From positions 62,001 through 126,000 of the forward strand of contig NZ_BPQP01000004.1 in assembly GCF_022179305.1 (NCBI RefSeq): DNA of 64,000 nt. The letters run 5' to 3'. The translations under genes and the position numbers were made by a program. Source of the DNA: Methylobacterium iners. Its GTDB lineage: Bacteria; Pseudomonadota; Alphaproteobacteria; Rhizobiales; Beijerinckiaceae. The stretch's first letter is position 1. Every line of letters starts with the position of its first letter. This document shows positions 1-10,354 of this stretch, one piece after another. The notes beneath the pieces were generated by a model. It saw only the letters and a list, made by a program, of their open reading frames with translations. It had not been told where the DNA came from and made no database searches.

Positions 1-1
1 C

Positions 2-1051
2 GGCCTGGCCGCCGACCTGTTCGAGGCCGTGTCCGTGGGTACGCTCGAGGCGACGGGCCTGAGCGTCCAGGAGACCAAGGGCGACGCGCCGTTCGATCTC
101 GGGATCGCGCGCATGAGCTACACGGGCTCCGGAGCCAGCCTCGAAGAGGTCGCATTCTCGGGCGCCGGTGCACGGACCCGGATCGGGCGGCTCTCGCTGA
201 CCGACTTCTCGCTCGGTCCGACCATCGCCGCCCTGCGCAAGTTCTCCGCCGCCGTCGCCAATCCGTCACAGGACGACTTGCGGCGGCTGACGCCAGCCCT
301 GGGCACCCTGGCGCTGCAGGACATGAGCATCGACCTGCCCGCCGAGCAGCCGGTGAAGGGACGTCCGCCGGAGCCCGCCGCCCATCTGGGTGTGCGCAGC
401 GCCTCGATGACCTTCGGGCCGCCCCGTGATGGCGTGCCGACCGCAAGCCGCCTCAGCCTGTCCGGCCTCACCTTGCCGGCGTCCACGGTGGCGGGCGTGC
501 CTGGCCTCGGCTCGCTGGGCCTCTACGGATATCGCGACCTCGATCTCAACCTCGTCGCGGACACCTCCTGGGACGAGGGCACCCGGGAGCTCAGCGTCCG
601 GGAGATCTCCCTCTCCGGCAAGGACATGGGGAGCCTGCGCCTGAACGGAACTGTCGGCGGCATCGGTCCGGAGGTCTTCGATCCGAACGCCGCCGTCTCC
701 GGCTACGCCATGCTCTCGGCGACCGCCAAGGCGCTCGATCTGACCATCGAGAACGGTGGCCTCTTCGAACGCTTCATCGCCGCGCAGTCGAAAGTGCTGA
801 GCTTGAAGCCCGAGGAGCTGACCCAGGAATACGTCACCGCCACGGCCTTCGGCGTGCCGGCGATTCTCGGGAATTCCGCGGCGGCGAAGGCGATCGGGAC
901 GGCCATGGCCCAGTTCGTGGCGAAGCCCGGCCGTCTCTCGCTGAGCGCGCGGCCGAAGAACGGCAACGGCCTCGGTGTCATCGATTTCAGCGCGGCCCCG
1001 ACGCCCGGCGCCGTTCTCGACCGGCTGGAGATCAACGCGAAGGCAAATTAG
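2..1051 (+). CDS. Hypothetical protein, 5' end outside window
   Basis: The frame is open from the left edge of the window, so the true start lies upstream; a GTG at 29 is the first start codon inside the window but need not be the real one. The visible part encodes about 349 residues with many short hydrophobic/polar alternations (for example LGTLALQDMSIDLP) that suggest beta-strand repeats, as in envelope or AsmA-like proteins. I recognise no named domain and give no function. It converges on rnd with a 9-bp gap. Confidence 0.75.
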   Translation, partial: GLAADLFEAVSVGTLEATGLSVQETKGDAPFDLGIARMSYTGSGASLEEVAFSGAGARTRIGRLSLTDFSLGPTIAALRKFSAAVANPSQDDLRRLTPALGTLALQDMSIDLPAEQPVKGRPPEPAAHLGVRSASMTFGPPRDGVPTASRLSLSGLTLPASTVAGVPGLGSLGLYGYRDLDLNLVADTSWDEGTRELSVREISLSGKDMGSLRLNGTVGGIGPEVFDPNAAVSGYAMLSATAKALDLTIENGGLFERFIAAQSKVLSLKPEELTQEYVTATAFGVPAILGNSAAAKAIGTAMAQFVAKPGRLSLSARPKNGNGLGVIDFSAAPTPGAVLDRLEINAKAN

Positions 1052-1060
1052 GCGACGCGC

Positions 1061-2215
1061 TCAGGCGAGCTCGCGGACGACGACCCGTCCGCCCTGCGCC
1101 GAGAGGGCTAGGCGGCCGGCCTTGAGAGCGAGCGCCTTCTCGCCGAACAGAGTCCGGCGCCAGCCGTGCAACACCGGCACGTCGGCCGCGTCGTCCTCGG
1201 CGATCGCCTCGAGATCGTCCACGGTCGCGATGATTTTGGGCGCCACGCGCTCCTCTTCGCAGACGGCCTTGAGCAGGACCTTCAGGAGCTCGACCAACGC
1301 CCCGTTCCCGCCGCGCCCGCCGCGGCTGCGCTCCGGTGCCGCAATCTCGGCGAGCTCGCGTTCGAAGCCACGCTCCACGGCGGCGAGGATCTCCGCGCCG
1401 GTGCGCGAGCGCTCGAAACCGGCCGGGATCGAGCGGAGCCGCCCCAACGCCTCGACGCTTCGGGGTGCGGAGGAGGCCACGTCGATCACCGCCTCGTCCT
1501 TGAGGATGCGCCCGCGCGGCACGTTGCGGGCCTGGGCCTCCCGCTCGCGCCAAGCCGCGACCTCCATGAGCACGGCGATCTCGCGCGGCTTGCGCATCCG
1601 CCCGGCCAGCCGGCGCCAGGCCTGGGCCGGGTCCGCCCGATAGGTCTCGGGCGAGGTGAGGACGCTCATCTCCTCGTCGAGCCACTCGCCCCGATCCGTT
1701 CTGAGCAGCTGGCCGGCCAAGACCTCGTAGATCGTGACGAGGTGGGTGACGTCGGAGAGCGCGTAGGCGAGCTGCGCTTCCGAGAGCGGCCGGCGCGACC
1801 AGTCGGTGAAGCGGGAGGACTTGTCGATCTTGGCCTTGGCGACGTCGTTGGTCAGCTGCTCGTATGACACCGAGTCACCGTAGCCGCAGACCATCGCAGC
1901 CACCTGCGTGTCGAAGAAGGGCTGCGGCAGCAGGCCGCCCAAGAGCCAGATGATCTCGAGGTCCTGCCGCGCGGAGTGGAAGACCTTGACGACACCCTCA
2001 TCCGCCATGAGGCCGAAGAACGGCTTGAGATCGATCTCAGGCGCGAGCGGATCGACAAGGACGCCCGACCCATCGGGGCCCGCCATCTGGATGAGGCAGA
2101 GCTTGGGATAGTAGGTCGTCTCCCGCATGAACTCCGTGTCGACGGTCACGAAGGGCTGGGCGGCGAAGCGGTCGCAGGCCTCGGCGAGGGCCGGCGTGGT
2201 GGTGATGAGATCCAT
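1061..2215 (-). CDS. rnd: Ribonuclease D
   Basis: RNase D is a 3'-5' exoribonuclease that trims tRNA and other structured RNA ends in the cytoplasm. The 384-residue product has the usual length. The DEDD exonuclease domain opens with [20 protein letters not shown] (Asp-x-Glu of motif Exo I near residue 26), then [13 protein letters not shown] (Exo II) and YALSDVTHL (Exo III), and is followed by an HRDC-type helical region from about residue 205. The ATG at 2215 is the natural start for the family. The gene stands alone and converges on the upstream hypothetical gene. Confidence 0.95.
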   Translation of the reverse strand: MDLITTTPALAEACDRFAAQPFVTVDTEFMRETTYYPKLCLIQMAGPDGSGVLVDPLAPEIDLKPFFGLMADEGVVKVFHSARQDLEIIWLLGGLLPQPFFDTQVAAMVCGYGDSVSYEQLTNDVAKAKIDKSSRFTDWSRRPLSEAQLAYALSDVTHLVTIYEVLAGQLLRTDRGEWLDEEMSVLTSPETYRADPAQAWRRLAGRMRKPREIAVLMEVAAWREREAQARNVPRGRILKDEAVIDVASSAPRSVEALGRLRSIPAGFERSRTGAEILAAVERGFERELAEIAAPERSRGGRGGNGALVELLKVLLKAVCEEERVAPKIIATVDDLEAIAEDDAADVPVLHGWRRTLFGEKALALKAGRLALSAQGGRVVVRELA

Positions 2216-2354
2216 GACAGCCGGCTATATCGAAGGTTGCCGCCTCAGGCGAGGTCGGAAGCCGACGCGATCGTGCGCTCTCCACTTCCGCGAAGAGGCG
2301 TGATGCTTCGGGCGGCCCCCGGGACGGGGTCGCCCTGCATTCCGGATACTGCGA

Positions 2355-2741
2355 TCAGGCCGCCCGCGCCGCGCCCTTCACCTTGCGGCGACGAGCGACC
2401 CGCTCGCGTCTCTGCGCCTCGGCACGGCCGAGCAGCCAGTCGAGGATCCCGGTCTCGACGCGCTCGGGTCCGGCGGTGAGGCGCCGGATGCGATCGGCCC
2501 GGAAGCCCCGGTAGCCGCCGCGCGCCCGGTCGATGCCGCCGATGAGCGTGCGCCCCGGCCCGAGCTTGAGCTCGCGCGCATCGAGAAAACGGGTGCTCCA
2601 GAGCCCGCGAGAGTCCTCGTAGACGATCTCGAACGCGCCCTCGATCGGCAACACCCGCCAGGCACCCTCCTGGCGCTCTGCGGGCAGGTTGCCCGCAGAG
2701 TCCAGCTCGGCTGGAAGTGGGAAAAAAGCATGCTGGTTCAT
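2355..2741 (-). CDS. Stand-alone WYL-like domain protein
   Basis: The frame extends upstream, but the ATG at 2741 (MNQHAFFPLP) gives a compact 128-residue protein and the upstream part has no coding character. The centre (about residues 30-95) reads like a WYL ligand-binding barrel: FEIVYEDSRGLWSTRFL, then LIGGIDRARGGYRGFRADRI. WYL domains usually follow a helix-turn-helix and sense nucleic acid or nucleotide ligands; no DNA-binding domain is present here. The C terminus is Arg/Lys rich. Function is unknown and the family call is by pattern only. It is divergent from aspS, with about 145 bp between them. Confidence 0.72.
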   Translation of the reverse strand: MNQHAFFPLPAELDSAGNLPAERQEGAWRVLPIEGAFEIVYEDSRGLWSTRFLDARELKLGPGRTLIGGIDRARGGYRGFRADRIRRLTAGPERVETGILDWLLGRAEAQRRERVARRRKVKGAARAA

Positions 2742-2885
2742 GGTAGTTATATGGGAATCGGCCCCCGATTCCGAAAGGCTTGGAACGTCTCGTACCAGGG
2801 GTTTTGCAGGCCCGGCGCCCCCGGCCTCGCCTTGACTTAGGGCGCCCCGCGTGAATGGTGCCGGCCTCAACCCTCAGAGCCGGTC

Positions 2886-4700
2886 ATGCATCGTTATCGA
2901 ACCCACACCTGCGGGGCGCTCCGCCCGTCCGACGTCGGCGCGAGCATCCGCCTGTCCGGCTGGTGTCACCGCATCCGCGATCATGGCGGCGTGCTCTTCA
3001 TCGACCTGCGCGACCATTACGGCCTGACGCAATGCGTGGTCGATTCCGACTCCAAGGCCTTCAAGGCGGCCGAGACGGCCCGCTCGGAATGGGTCATCCG
3101 CATCGACGGCCGGGTGCGCACACGCCCTGCCGGCACGGAGAACGCCGAGCTGCCGACGGGCGCGGTGGAGGTCTATATCGACGACCTCGAAGTGCTGGGG
3201 CCCGCCGGCGAGCTCCCGGTGCCCGTCTTCGGCGACCAGGAATACCCGGAGGAGACCCGCCTCAAGTACCGCTTCCTCGATCTGCGCCGCGAGAAGCTGC
3301 ACGCCAACATCATGAAGCGCGGCGCGATCATCGACAGCCTGCGCCGGCGCATGCGCGAGGGCGGGTTCTTCGAGTTCCAGACCCCGATCCTGACGGCCTC
3401 CTCGCCGGAGGGCGCCCGCGACTACCTCGTCCCGTCGCGCGTGCATCCGGGCAAGTTCTACGCGCTGCCGCAGGCGCCGCAGCAGTTCAAGCAGCTCACG
3501 ATGATCGCGGGCTTTGACCGCTACTTCCAGATCGCCCCCTGTTTTCGCGATGAAGATGCGCGGGCGGATCGTAGCCCAGGCGAGTTCTACCAGCTCGACA
3601 TCGAGATGAGCTTCGTCACGCAGGAGGACGTCTTCCAGGCCGTCGAGCCGGTCCTGCGCTCCGTGTTCGAGGAATTCGCCGACGGCAAGCGCGTCACCCG
3701 CACCTTCCCGCGCATTCCCTATGCCGAGGCGATGCTGAAATACGGCGTCGACAAGCCGGATCTGCGCAACCCGCTCGTCATCGCCGACGTGACCGACGAG
3801 TTCGGCCGCGACGAGGTCGCGTTCAAGGCCTTCAAGGGCGTGATTGCCTCAGGCGGCGTCGTGCGCGCCATCCCGGCGACCGGGGCTGCCGGCCAGTCCC
3901 GCTCCTTCTTCGACAAGCTGAACGATTGGGCGCGCTCGGAAGGCGCGCCGGGCCTCGGCTACATCGTCTTCGAGGACGAGGGCGGCACGCTCACCGGCAA
4001 GGGGCCGATCGCGAAGTTCATTCCGGCCGAGGTCCAGGCGCTGATCGCCGAGAAGACCGGGACCAAGGCCGGCGATGCCGTGTTCTTCTCCGCCGGCACC
4101 GAGGCCAAGGCCGCTGCGCTCGCCGGCAAGGCGCGCATCAGAATCGCAGACGAGCTGAACCTGAGCGATAAGGACCAGTTCGCCTTCTGCTGGATCACCG
4201 ACTTCCCGATGTACGAGTGGAACGAGGACGAGAAGCGGATCGACTTCTCGCACAACCCGTTCTCGATGCCGAACTACGACCGCGACGAGTTCCTGGCGCT
4301 CGACCCGAGCGAGTCGGAGAAGATCCTCGGCATCAAGGCGTTCCAGTACGACATCGTCTGCAACGGCACCGAGCTGTCCTCGGGCGCGATCCGCAACCAT
4401 CGTCCCGACGTGATGGAGAAGGCCTTCGGCATCGCCGGCTACGGTGTGGAGGTCCTGGAGGAGAAGTTCGGCGGCATGCTGAACGCGCTCAAGGTCGGCG
4501 CCCCCCCGCACGGCGGCATCGCGCCGGGGATCGACCGCATCGTCATGCTTCTCTGCGGCGAGCAGAACCTGCGAGAGGTCGTGCTCTTCCCGATGAACCA
4601 GCGCGCCGAGGACCTGATGATGGGCGCGCCGGCGGAAGCGACTCCCAAGCAGCTCCGCGAACTCCACATCCGCCTGAACCTCCCCGAGAAGCAGGGCTGA
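2886..4700 (+). CDS. aspS: Aspartate-tRNA ligase
   Basis: This class II synthetase charges tRNA-Asp with aspartate in the cytoplasm. The 604-residue protein has the bacterial length and order: N-terminal OB fold for the anticodon ([20 protein letters not shown]), then the catalytic core with motif 2 ([20 protein letters not shown]), the bacterial GAD insertion between about 290 and 420, and motif 3 ([14 protein letters not shown]). The start [10 protein letters not shown] is typical of alphaproteobacterial AspRS. A perfect 8-bp hairpin follows the stop. Some alphaproteobacterial AspRS are non-discriminating and also charge tRNA-Asn; the sequence alone does not decide this. Confidence 0.97.
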   Translation: MHRYRTHTCGALRPSDVGASIRLSGWCHRIRDHGGVLFIDLRDHYGLTQCVVDSDSKAFKAAETARSEWVIRIDGRVRTRPAGTENAELPTGAVEVYIDDLEVLGPAGELPVPVFGDQEYPEETRLKYRFLDLRREKLHANIMKRGAIIDSLRRRMREGGFFEFQTPILTASSPEGARDYLVPSRVHPGKFYALPQAPQQFKQLTMIAGFDRYFQIAPCFRDEDARADRSPGEFYQLDIEMSFVTQEDVFQAVEPVLRSVFEEFADGKRVTRTFPRIPYAEAMLKYGVDKPDLRNPLVIADVTDEFGRDEVAFKAFKGVIASGGVVRAIPATGAAGQSRSFFDKLNDWARSEGAPGLGYIVFEDEGGTLTGKGPIAKFIPAEVQALIAEKTGTKAGDAVFFSAGTEAKAAALAGKARIRIADELNLSDKDQFAFCWITDFPMYEWNEDEKRIDFSHNPFSMPNYDRDEFLALDPSESEKILGIKAFQYDIVCNGTELSSGAIRNHRPDVMEKAFGIAGYGVEVLEEKFGGMLNALKVGAPPHGGIAPGIDRIVMLLCGEQNLREVVLFPMNQRAEDLMMGAPAEATPKQLRELHIRLNLPEKQG

Positions 4701-4707
4701 GCGCGGG

Positions 4708-4729
4708 CGCCACGCTCCCGGGCGTGGCG
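4708..4729 (+). terminator. Hairpin after aspS
   Basis: CGCCACGC (4708-4715) pairs perfectly with GCGTGGCG (4722-4729) around a 6-nt loop, starting 7 bp after the aspS stop. There is no T tract, so it may be a processing or pause hairpin rather than a full intrinsic terminator. Confidence 0.45.
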
Positions 4730-4756
4730 TCGCGCCAACCCGGACGAACGCCACCG

Positions 4757-5626
4757 ATGCCGAGCCTCGTCGCGATCGTCGTGACCCATGACAGCGCCGA
4801 GGCTCTCCCGGCCTGCCTCGCCGCGCTCGCGGCCGAGCATGTCCCGGCGCTGGTCGTCGACAATGCGAGCCGGGACGACTCGGCCGTCATCGCCGAGGCG
4901 GCCGGTGCGCAGGTTCTTCGCAATCCCCGCAACGAGGGCTACGGCCGGGCCAACAACATCGGCGTGCGCGCGGCGGGACGGGCGGGGCGGGTGCTGATCC
5001 TGAACCCCGACGTCGTCCTGCGGCCAGGCGCCGTCGACGCCCTGCTGGCGGCAGCGCAGGCCTATCCGGAGGCGGCTCTCCTGGCGCCCCGCCTCGTCGA
5101 ACCGGACGGGCGCCTGTTCTACCAGCCGCGCTCGCTGCTCGCGCCTTACCTGACCAACCCGAGCGGCCGGCGCGCTCTGCCCGAGGGCGACGCCTGCGCG
5201 CCCTTCCTTTCCGGGGCCTGCTTGATGATCGCCCGCGACTTCTTCCTGGAGATGGGCGGCTTCGACGAAAACATCTTCCTGTTCTACGAGGACGACGATT
5301 TCTGCCGGCGCGTCGCGGAGACCGGTCGCGCCCTCGTCCACGTCCACGGCGCGGTGGCGAGCCACGGACGCGGACGCTCGTCCTCGCCCCTTCCCGGCCG
5401 GACCTTCCGGACCCGCTGGCACCAGGCCTGGTCGCGCGCCTACGTCTCCCGCAAGTACGGCCTGCCGGACCCGAGCCCCGCCATGCTCGCGGTGAACGCG
5501 CCCAAGGCCCTGCTCGCGCCCTTGAGCCTCCGCCGGGCGCAGATCGAGCGCTATGCCGGCTCGGCGGCCGGCGCGTTGGCGGCCATGCGGGGTCGGACGG
5601 CCCTCGCCCGCGAGGGTCTCGCATGA
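4757..5626 (+). CDS. Glycosyltransferase family 2 protein
   Basis: The protein is probably a cytoplasmic, membrane-associated sugar transferase for polysaccharide or glycolipid assembly. The ATG at 4757 (MPSLVAIVVTHDSAEAL) starts directly at the GT-A fold, although the frame is open further upstream; 289 residues is normal. Motifs seen are ALVVDNASRDDS (nucleotide-sugar binding), NEGYGRANNIG, the DxD-like ILNPDVVLRP and the acceptor-side GGFDENIFLFYEDDDFCRR, which fits the rhamnosyltransferase-like subgroup. Its stop overlaps the next start by 4 bp (ATGA), so it is translationally coupled to the acyltransferase. Donor and acceptor sugars cannot be read from the sequence. Confidence 0.88.
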   Translation: MPSLVAIVVTHDSAEALPACLAALAAEHVPALVVDNASRDDSAVIAEAAGAQVLRNPRNEGYGRANNIGVRAAGRAGRVLILNPDVVLRPGAVDALLAAAQAYPEAALLAPRLVEPDGRLFYQPRSLLAPYLTNPSGRRALPEGDACAPFLSGACLMIARDFFLEMGGFDENIFLFYEDDDFCRRVAETGRALVHVHGAVASHGRGRSSSPLPGRTFRTRWHQAWSRAYVSRKYGLPDPSPAMLAVNAPKALLAPLSLRRAQIERYAGSAAGALAAMRGRTALAREGLA

Positions 5627-6693
5627 GCACGCCGACCGTCGCCGCCGCCCTGGCACGCCCGCGGAACGGCTTCGGAGCGATCCGCCTCGCCCTGGCGGTC
5701 GCGGTCGTGCTCTCGCACGCCTTCAGCGTGACGACCGGGAATGCGCTCGACGAGCCGCTGATGCGGGCGACCGGGTTCACCCTCGGCGAGCACGCGGTGA
5801 ACGGCTTCTTTGCGGTCTCCGGCTTCCTGGTGACCATGAGCCTGGAGCGGCGCGGCGCGCGCGATTACGTCCTCGCGCGGGTCCTGCGGATCCTTCCCGG
5901 CCTCGTCGCGGCGGTGCTCGCGACCGCCCTGCTGCTCGGGCCGGCGATGACGGCCGTGCCGCTCGCCGAGTACCTCGCCGACCCCGCCCTCTGGCGCGTC
6001 ATCCGCGACACGCTGACGACCTTCAAGAGCAACACGGCCCTTCCCGGCGTCTTCTCCGAGAACCCCTACCGCAGCCCGCTCGGGACCGTCTGGACGCTGA
6101 AATACGAGGTGCTGTGCTACCTCGGGGTGCTCGCCTTCGGCCTGGCGGGCGGCCTGCGGCGAGTGCCGGCGCTGATCCTGGTCGCCGGCCTGATCCTCGC
6201 GCTTGCGCTCACCGACCTCCTGCACCAGGCCATGCCGAAGGGGCTCGAGACGGCGCTGCGGCTGCCGCTCATCTTCGCGGCGGGTGCGGCGCTCTACCTG
6301 TGGCGCGACACGATCCGGCTCTCCGGCCTGCCGCTGGCGGCCCTTGCTCTGGCGGCCGTCCTCCTCCACGGCCTGCCACTCTACCGCCCCGCGCTGTTCC
6401 TGGCGGAGGCCTACGGCGCCATCTGGCTCGGCCTGTCGCCCTGGCTGGCGAGATCCGCCTTCGATCCTCGGGCGGACCTCTCCTACGGGATTTATCTTTA
6501 CGGCTGGCCGATTCAGCAGGCGCTGCATGCCCTCCTCCCCGGTCTCGCGCCGCTCATGCTCCTCGGGCCCTCTCTGCTCCTGACCGGGCTCGTCGCGGCA
6601 GCGTCCTGGTACGGGGTCGAGAAGCCGGCGCTCGGACTCAAGGCGCGGGTGATGGGCCGGAGCGGGATGAAGACCGCGACGACATCCCCGTGA
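5623..6693 (+). CDS. Acyltransferase 3 family membrane protein
   Basis: The 356-residue protein is predicted to be polytopic in the inner membrane and to transfer acyl (often acetyl) groups to sugars of surface polysaccharides. Near the N terminus it has the family signature: GFGAIRLALAVAVVLSHAFS (with the conserved His) and the VNGFFAVSGFLVTMSLERRG segment. About ten hydrophobic stretches follow, ending LSYGIYLYGWPIQQAL and a C-terminal helix. It overlaps the upstream glycosyltransferase by 4 bp and the downstream small gene by 4 bp, so the three form one operon, probably for decorating an exported glycan. Confidence 0.87.
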   Translation: MSTPTVAAALARPRNGFGAIRLALAVAVVLSHAFSVTTGNALDEPLMRATGFTLGEHAVNGFFAVSGFLVTMSLERRGARDYVLARVLRILPGLVAAVLATALLLGPAMTAVPLAEYLADPALWRVIRDTLTTFKSNTALPGVFSENPYRSPLGTVWTLKYEVLCYLGVLAFGLAGGLRRVPALILVAGLILALALTDLLHQAMPKGLETALRLPLIFAAGAALYLWRDTIRLSGLPLAALALAAVLLHGLPLYRPALFLAEAYGAIWLGLSPWLARSAFDPRADLSYGIYLYGWPIQQALHALLPGLAPLMLLGPSLLLTGLVAAASWYGVEKPALGLKARVMGRSGMKTATTSP

Positions 6694-6989
6694 CCGCGCC
6701 CCTGAGACCGGCCGCGGCGCTGGCCCGCGCCGTCGCCCTACTCACCGAGCGGGGATTTTCGGAAGTCATCCGGGAGGGACGCAGCGAGTCGGTCTACCTG
6801 AAACCGGAGGCCTGCAGCTTCACCCTACGGGTCTCGAACCACGCGCGTCGGCCCCGGCAGCGGCGCACGCATCCGGAAGTGCTGACGAGCCTCGTCGTCA
6901 CGGATCCGAAAAATCCGGCGCAGATCGAAGCGATGGTCGAGATCGCCCTGCGGAATTTCGAAGCGGCGCGCAGGGCGCGTGAGGGCTGA
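6690..6989 (+). CDS. Small hypothetical protein in glycan operon
   Basis: A GTG at 6690 overlaps the acyltransferase stop (GTGA), giving a coupled 99-residue product beginning [18 protein letters not shown]. The middle (RSESVYLKPEACSFTLRVSNHARRP) suggests a small alpha/beta fold, and the C terminus is a charged helix. I recognise no family. The frame is open far upstream, but that part is a shadow of the acyltransferase. Function unknown; expression is expected with the operon. Confidence 0.65.
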   Translation: MTAPLRPAAALARAVALLTERGFSEVIREGRSESVYLKPEACSFTLRVSNHARRPRQRRTHPEVLTSLVVTDPKNPAQIEAMVEIALRNFEAARRAREG

Positions 6990-7014
6990 CCTCGTGTCAG
7001 AGCCTGTCAGCCCT
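6982..7014 (+). terminator. Bidirectional hairpin spanning two stop codons
   Basis: AGGGCTGAC (6982-6990) pairs perfectly with GTCAGCCCT (7006-7014). Each arm contains the stop codon of one of two convergent genes (TGA at 6987-6989 on plus, TGA at 7007-7009 on minus). It probably ends transcription in both directions. Confidence 0.5.
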
Positions 7015-7255
7015 GTTCTACGTCCCGGAAATACGGCTCGACCGGCCCCTTCAGCTTCACCGTCATCGGGTTGCCGGCGCGGTCGAGGGTCTTGCCGGCG
7101 CTGAGGCGGACCCAGCCCTCGCTGACGCAATATTCCTCGACATTGGTCTTCTCGACGCCCTTGAAGCGGATGCCGATCCCACGGGCGAGAAGGGCCTCGT
7201 CGTAGAACGGGCTGTTCGGGTTCGCCGCGAGGCGGTCGGGAGGCGTGTCGGACAT
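7007..7255 (-). CDS. DUF3297 family protein
   Basis: This is an 82-residue protein of the DUF3297 family, which is widespread in proteobacteria and of unknown function. The core IRFKGVEKTNVEEYCVSEGW and the end MTVKLKGPVEPYF match the family pattern as I know it. The ATG at 7255 (MSDTPPDRLAANPNSPFYD) is the family start; the longer upstream frame adds an unlikely Arg-rich leader. It is soluble, with no signal sequence. It converges on the preceding operon through a shared hairpin. Confidence 0.88.
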   Translation of the reverse strand: MSDTPPDRLAANPNSPFYDEALLARGIGIRFKGVEKTNVEEYCVSEGWVRLSAGKTLDRAGNPMTVKLKGPVEPYFRDVEQG

Positions 7256-7295
7256 CGGTCTGGACCTGAGCGGAAGAGTGGTGCGGGTACGGGAT

Positions 7296-7931
7296 TCAGG
7301 GGCCGTTCGCAACGCCACCGGCCCGGATCGCCCGCACGGCGTCGATCAATCCCTCCGCGTCGGGCGCCTCGAGGGCTGGAACAAGGCGGGTCACCATCGC
7401 CGGTTCGAGGTCCCACCAGCGGGTCTCCAATAGGCCGGCCACAATCTCGGGGCTGAAGCGCCGCCGCACGATCCGGCCTGGGTTGCCCGCGACCACCGCG
7501 TAGTCGGGGACGTCCCGGGTCACGACCGCGTGTGCGGCGATGACGGCGCCGTGCCCGATCGTAACACCGGACAGGATCAGGCAGCCGGAGCCGAGCCAGA
7601 CATCGTTGCCGATCGTCACGTCGCCGCGCGAGGCGTGATAATCCTGCGATGCCTGCGCTTCTGGCCAGAGGCCGGCCATGGCCGCGAACGGGTAGGTCGA
7701 GACCCAATCGAGGCGGTGATCGCCGCCGAGCAGGATCTCGACCTTGTCCGCGATGGAGCAGTATCGCCCGATCGTCAGTCGCCGGCCGGATTCCGGGAAG
7801 CGGACCTTGGGCCGCCCGTAGGAATAGGCGCCGATGTCGAAGCCGTAGCGCCGCGTCAGGCCGGCGAGGTGAATGCGGGTCTCATTGTGCGGGTTGCGCC
7901 CACTCCGCAGCCGGTGCAACAGAGCTTTCAA
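7296..7931 (-). CDS. CatB/Vat-type O-acetyltransferase
   Basis: The protein is a left-handed beta-helix (hexapeptide repeat) acetyltransferase of the CatB/Vat xenobiotic family, about 211 residues. Repeats are seen at RLTIGRYCSIADKVEILLGG and at DVTIGNDVWLGSGCLILSGV, followed by VIAAHAVVTRDVPDYAVVAG, the classic acetyl-CoA-binding end. The conserved GGDHRLDWVSTYPF block contains the expected catalytic His. The start is uncertain: the frame runs far upstream opposite maeB, and the first sensible start is a TTG at 7931 with no clear ribosome-binding site. The real acceptor may be a sugar, an antibiotic or a nodulation-type factor. Confidence 0.8.
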   Translation of the reverse strand: MKALLHRLRSGRNPHNETRIHLAGLTRRYGFDIGAYSYGRPKVRFPESGRRLTIGRYCSIADKVEILLGGDHRLDWVSTYPFAAMAGLWPEAQASQDYHASRGDVTIGNDVWLGSGCLILSGVTIGHGAVIAAHAVVTRDVPDYAVVAGNPGRIVRRRFSPEIVAGLLETRWWDLEPAMVTRLVPALEAPDAEGLIDAVRAIRAGGVANGP

Positions 7932-8003
7932 CCGGCGCAGTCCGGCGTAGGGCGGCTCTCGGCCGCCGACGCGAGGCGACGCGCAAGCCAGGGAGTGAAC
8001 GGC

Positions 8004-10334
8004 ATGGGCGACAACATGTCCGACGATCTCAAGTCCGGTGCGCTCGTCTATCACCGGCTGCCGCGCCCCGGAAAGCTCGAGATCCAGGCCACCAAGCCGC
8101 TCGGCAACCAGCGCGACCTGGCGCTCGCCTATTCCCCTGGCGTGGCCGCCGCCTGCATGGCGATCCACGAGGATCCGCAGGAAGCCGCGACGCTGACCAT
8201 CCGTCAGAACCTCGTCGCGGTGCTCACCAACGGCACGGCGGTGCTGGGCCTCGGCGATATCGGCCCGCTCGCCTCCAAGCCCGTGATGGAGGGCAAGGCT
8301 GTCCTGTTCAAGAAATTCGCCGGCATCGACGTGTTCGACATCGAGGTCGATCAGCACGATGTCGACAGGCTCGTCGATGTGGTCTGCGCCCTGGAGCCGA
8401 CCTTCGGCGGCATCAATCTCGAGGACATCAAGGCGCCCGAGTGCTTCGAGGTCGAGGAGCGCTGCCGGGCGCGGATGAACATCCCGGTCTTCCACGACGA
8501 CCAGCACGGCACCGCGATCATCGTGGCGGCCGCGATCCTCAACGCGCTGGAACTCGCCGGCAAGAACCTCGCGGACGTCCGCATCGTCACCTCGGGCGCG
8601 GGCGCGGCGGCCCTGGCCTGCCTCAACCTGCTGGTGTCGCTCGGCGCCACCCGGGAGAACATCACCGTCACCGACATCAAGGGCGTGGTCTACAAGGGCC
8701 GCCCCGAGCTGATGGACCGGTGGAAGGAGGTCTACGCGCAGGAGACCGAGGCCCGGACGCTGGCCGAGGTCATTCCGGGGGCCGACGTATTCATCGGCCT
8801 CTCGGCCGGCGGCGTGCTGAAGCCGGAATACCTCGAGCGGATGGCCGACAAGCCGCTGATCATGGCGCTCGCCAATCCCTACCCCGAGATCATGCCCGAC
8901 CTCGCGCAGGAGAAGCGGCCCGATGCGATGATCTGCACCGGGCGCTCGGACTTCCCGAACCAGGTCAACAACGTCCTGTGCTTCCCCTACATCTTCCGCG
9001 GTGCGCTCGATGTGGGCGCCACCAGCATCAACGAGGAGATGAAGAAGGCGGCGGTCAAGGCGATCGCGGCCCTCGCGCGCGAGACGCCTTCGGACGTGGT
9101 CGCCCGCGCTTATGGCGGCGAGGCGCGACCCTTCGGCCCGCGCTCGCTGATCCCGAGCCCCTTCGATCCGCGCCTCATCCTGCGCATCGCCCCGGCGGTC
9201 GCGCAGGCGGCCATGGATTCGGGCGTCGCCGGCCGGCCGCTCGAGAACATCCACGCCTACGCCGATTCGCTCGACCGCTTCGTCCACCGCTCCGGCTTCA
9301 TTATGAAGCCAATCTTCTCGAAGGCGAAGGAGAACCCGAAGCGCGTCATCTATTCCGAGGGCGAGGACGAGCGCGTCCTGCGGGCGATCCAGGCCATCGT
9401 CGAGGACAAGGTCGCCCGGCCGATCCTGGTGGGGCGCCCCCGGGTGATCGAGACGCGGATCAAGCGGTTCGGCCTGTCGGTCCGCCAGGGCGAGGATTTC
9501 GACCTCATCGATCCCGAGGACGATCCGCGCTACCGCGACTACGTCGCCAGCTATCTCGAGATCGCGGGCCGGCGCGGCATCACCCCCGACGCGGCGCGCA
9601 CGCTGGTCCGCACCAACAACACGGTGATCGGCGCGATCGCGGTGCGGCGGGGTGAGGCCGATGCCCTGATCTGCGGGCTCGAGGGCCGGTTCGAGTCGCG
9701 GTTGAGAGCCATCCGCGACGTGATCGGGCTCGCGCCGGGCGTGCTCGACTTCGCGGCGATGAGCCTCATCGTCACCAAGAAGGGCGCCTTCTTCCTCGCC
9801 GACACCCATGTTCGCGCCGATCCGAGCGCCGAGGAGATCGCCGACGTGGCGGTGGCCTGCGCCGAGCACGTCTCCCGCTTCGGGCTGACGCCGAAGATCG
9901 CGCTGCTCAGCCATTCCGATTTCGGGCAGTCGGATTCGCGCTCGGCCGTCAAGATGCGCAGCGCCCTCTCGCTGATCCAGGCGCGGTCGCCGGCCCTTCA
10001 GGTGGATGGCGAGATGCAGGCCGATTCCGCCCTCTCGGAGCTGATCCGCGACCGGGTCCTTCCGGGCTCGCGCCTGAAGGGATCGGCCAACGTGCTGGTC
10101 TTCCCGAACCTCGACGCCGCGAACATCGCCTTTCAGTTCGCCAAGGTCCTCGCGGACGCGCTTCCCGTTGGCCCCCTGCTGATCGGCCCGGCCAAGCCCG
10201 CCCACATCCTGTCGCCCTCGGTGACGGCGCGCGGGATCGTGAACGTGACGGCCGCGGCCGTGGTCGAGGCGCAGGCGGCCGACGTTCTCACCACCCCGCC
10301 GGCCGAGCCGGGCGCTGCGCTGACCACCGCCTGA
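8004..10334 (+). CDS. maeB: NADP-type malic enzyme fused to phosphotransacetylase-like domain
   Basis: The enzyme converts malate to pyruvate and CO2 with reduction of NAD(P). The 776-residue length matches the proteobacterial hybrid form: malic enzyme domain (about 1-430) with [27 protein letters not shown] and the Rossmann motif [12 protein letters not shown], then a phosphotransacetylase-like domain (about 440-776) thought to bind acetyl-CoA and regulate the enzyme. The ATG at 8004 follows a GGGAG-type site (7991-7995); a second ATG at 8016 is possible. A hairpin follows the gene. In methylotrophs it links the C4 and C3 pools. Confidence 0.95.
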   Translation: MGDNMSDDLKSGALVYHRLPRPGKLEIQATKPLGNQRDLALAYSPGVAAACMAIHEDPQEAATLTIRQNLVAVLTNGTAVLGLGDIGPLASKPVMEGKAVLFKKFAGIDVFDIEVDQHDVDRLVDVVCALEPTFGGINLEDIKAPECFEVEERCRARMNIPVFHDDQHGTAIIVAAAILNALELAGKNLADVRIVTSGAGAAALACLNLLVSLGATRENITVTDIKGVVYKGRPELMDRWKEVYAQETEARTLAEVIPGADVFIGLSAGGVLKPEYLERMADKPLIMALANPYPEIMPDLAQEKRPDAMICTGRSDFPNQVNNVLCFPYIFRGALDVGATSINEEMKKAAVKAIAALARETPSDVVARAYGGEARPFGPRSLIPSPFDPRLILRIAPAVAQAAMDSGVAGRPLENIHAYADSLDRFVHRSGFIMKPIFSKAKENPKRVIYSEGEDERVLRAIQAIVEDKVARPILVGRPRVIETRIKRFGLSVRQGEDFDLIDPEDDPRYRDYVASYLEIAGRRGITPDAARTLVRTNNTVIGAIAVRRGEADALICGLEGRFESRLRAIRDVIGLAPGVLDFAAMSLIVTKKGAFFLADTHVRADPSAEEIADVAVACAEHVSRFGLTPKIALLSHSDFGQSDSRSAVKMRSALSLIQARSPALQVDGEMQADSALSELIRDRVLPGSRLKGSANVLVFPNLDAANIAFQFAKVLADALPVGPLLIGPAKPAHILSPSVTARGIVNVTAAAVVEAQAADVLTTPPAEPGAALTTA

Positions 10335-10354
10335 TCCTCCCGCGGAAACGACAA

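Noticed and set aside
7932-10205. Long leftward frame opposite maeB, continuous with the acetyltransferase
   Set aside because: It is an antisense shadow of strongly GC3-biased maeB; composition is Arg/Asp/His-rich and only the last 211 codons match a protein family.
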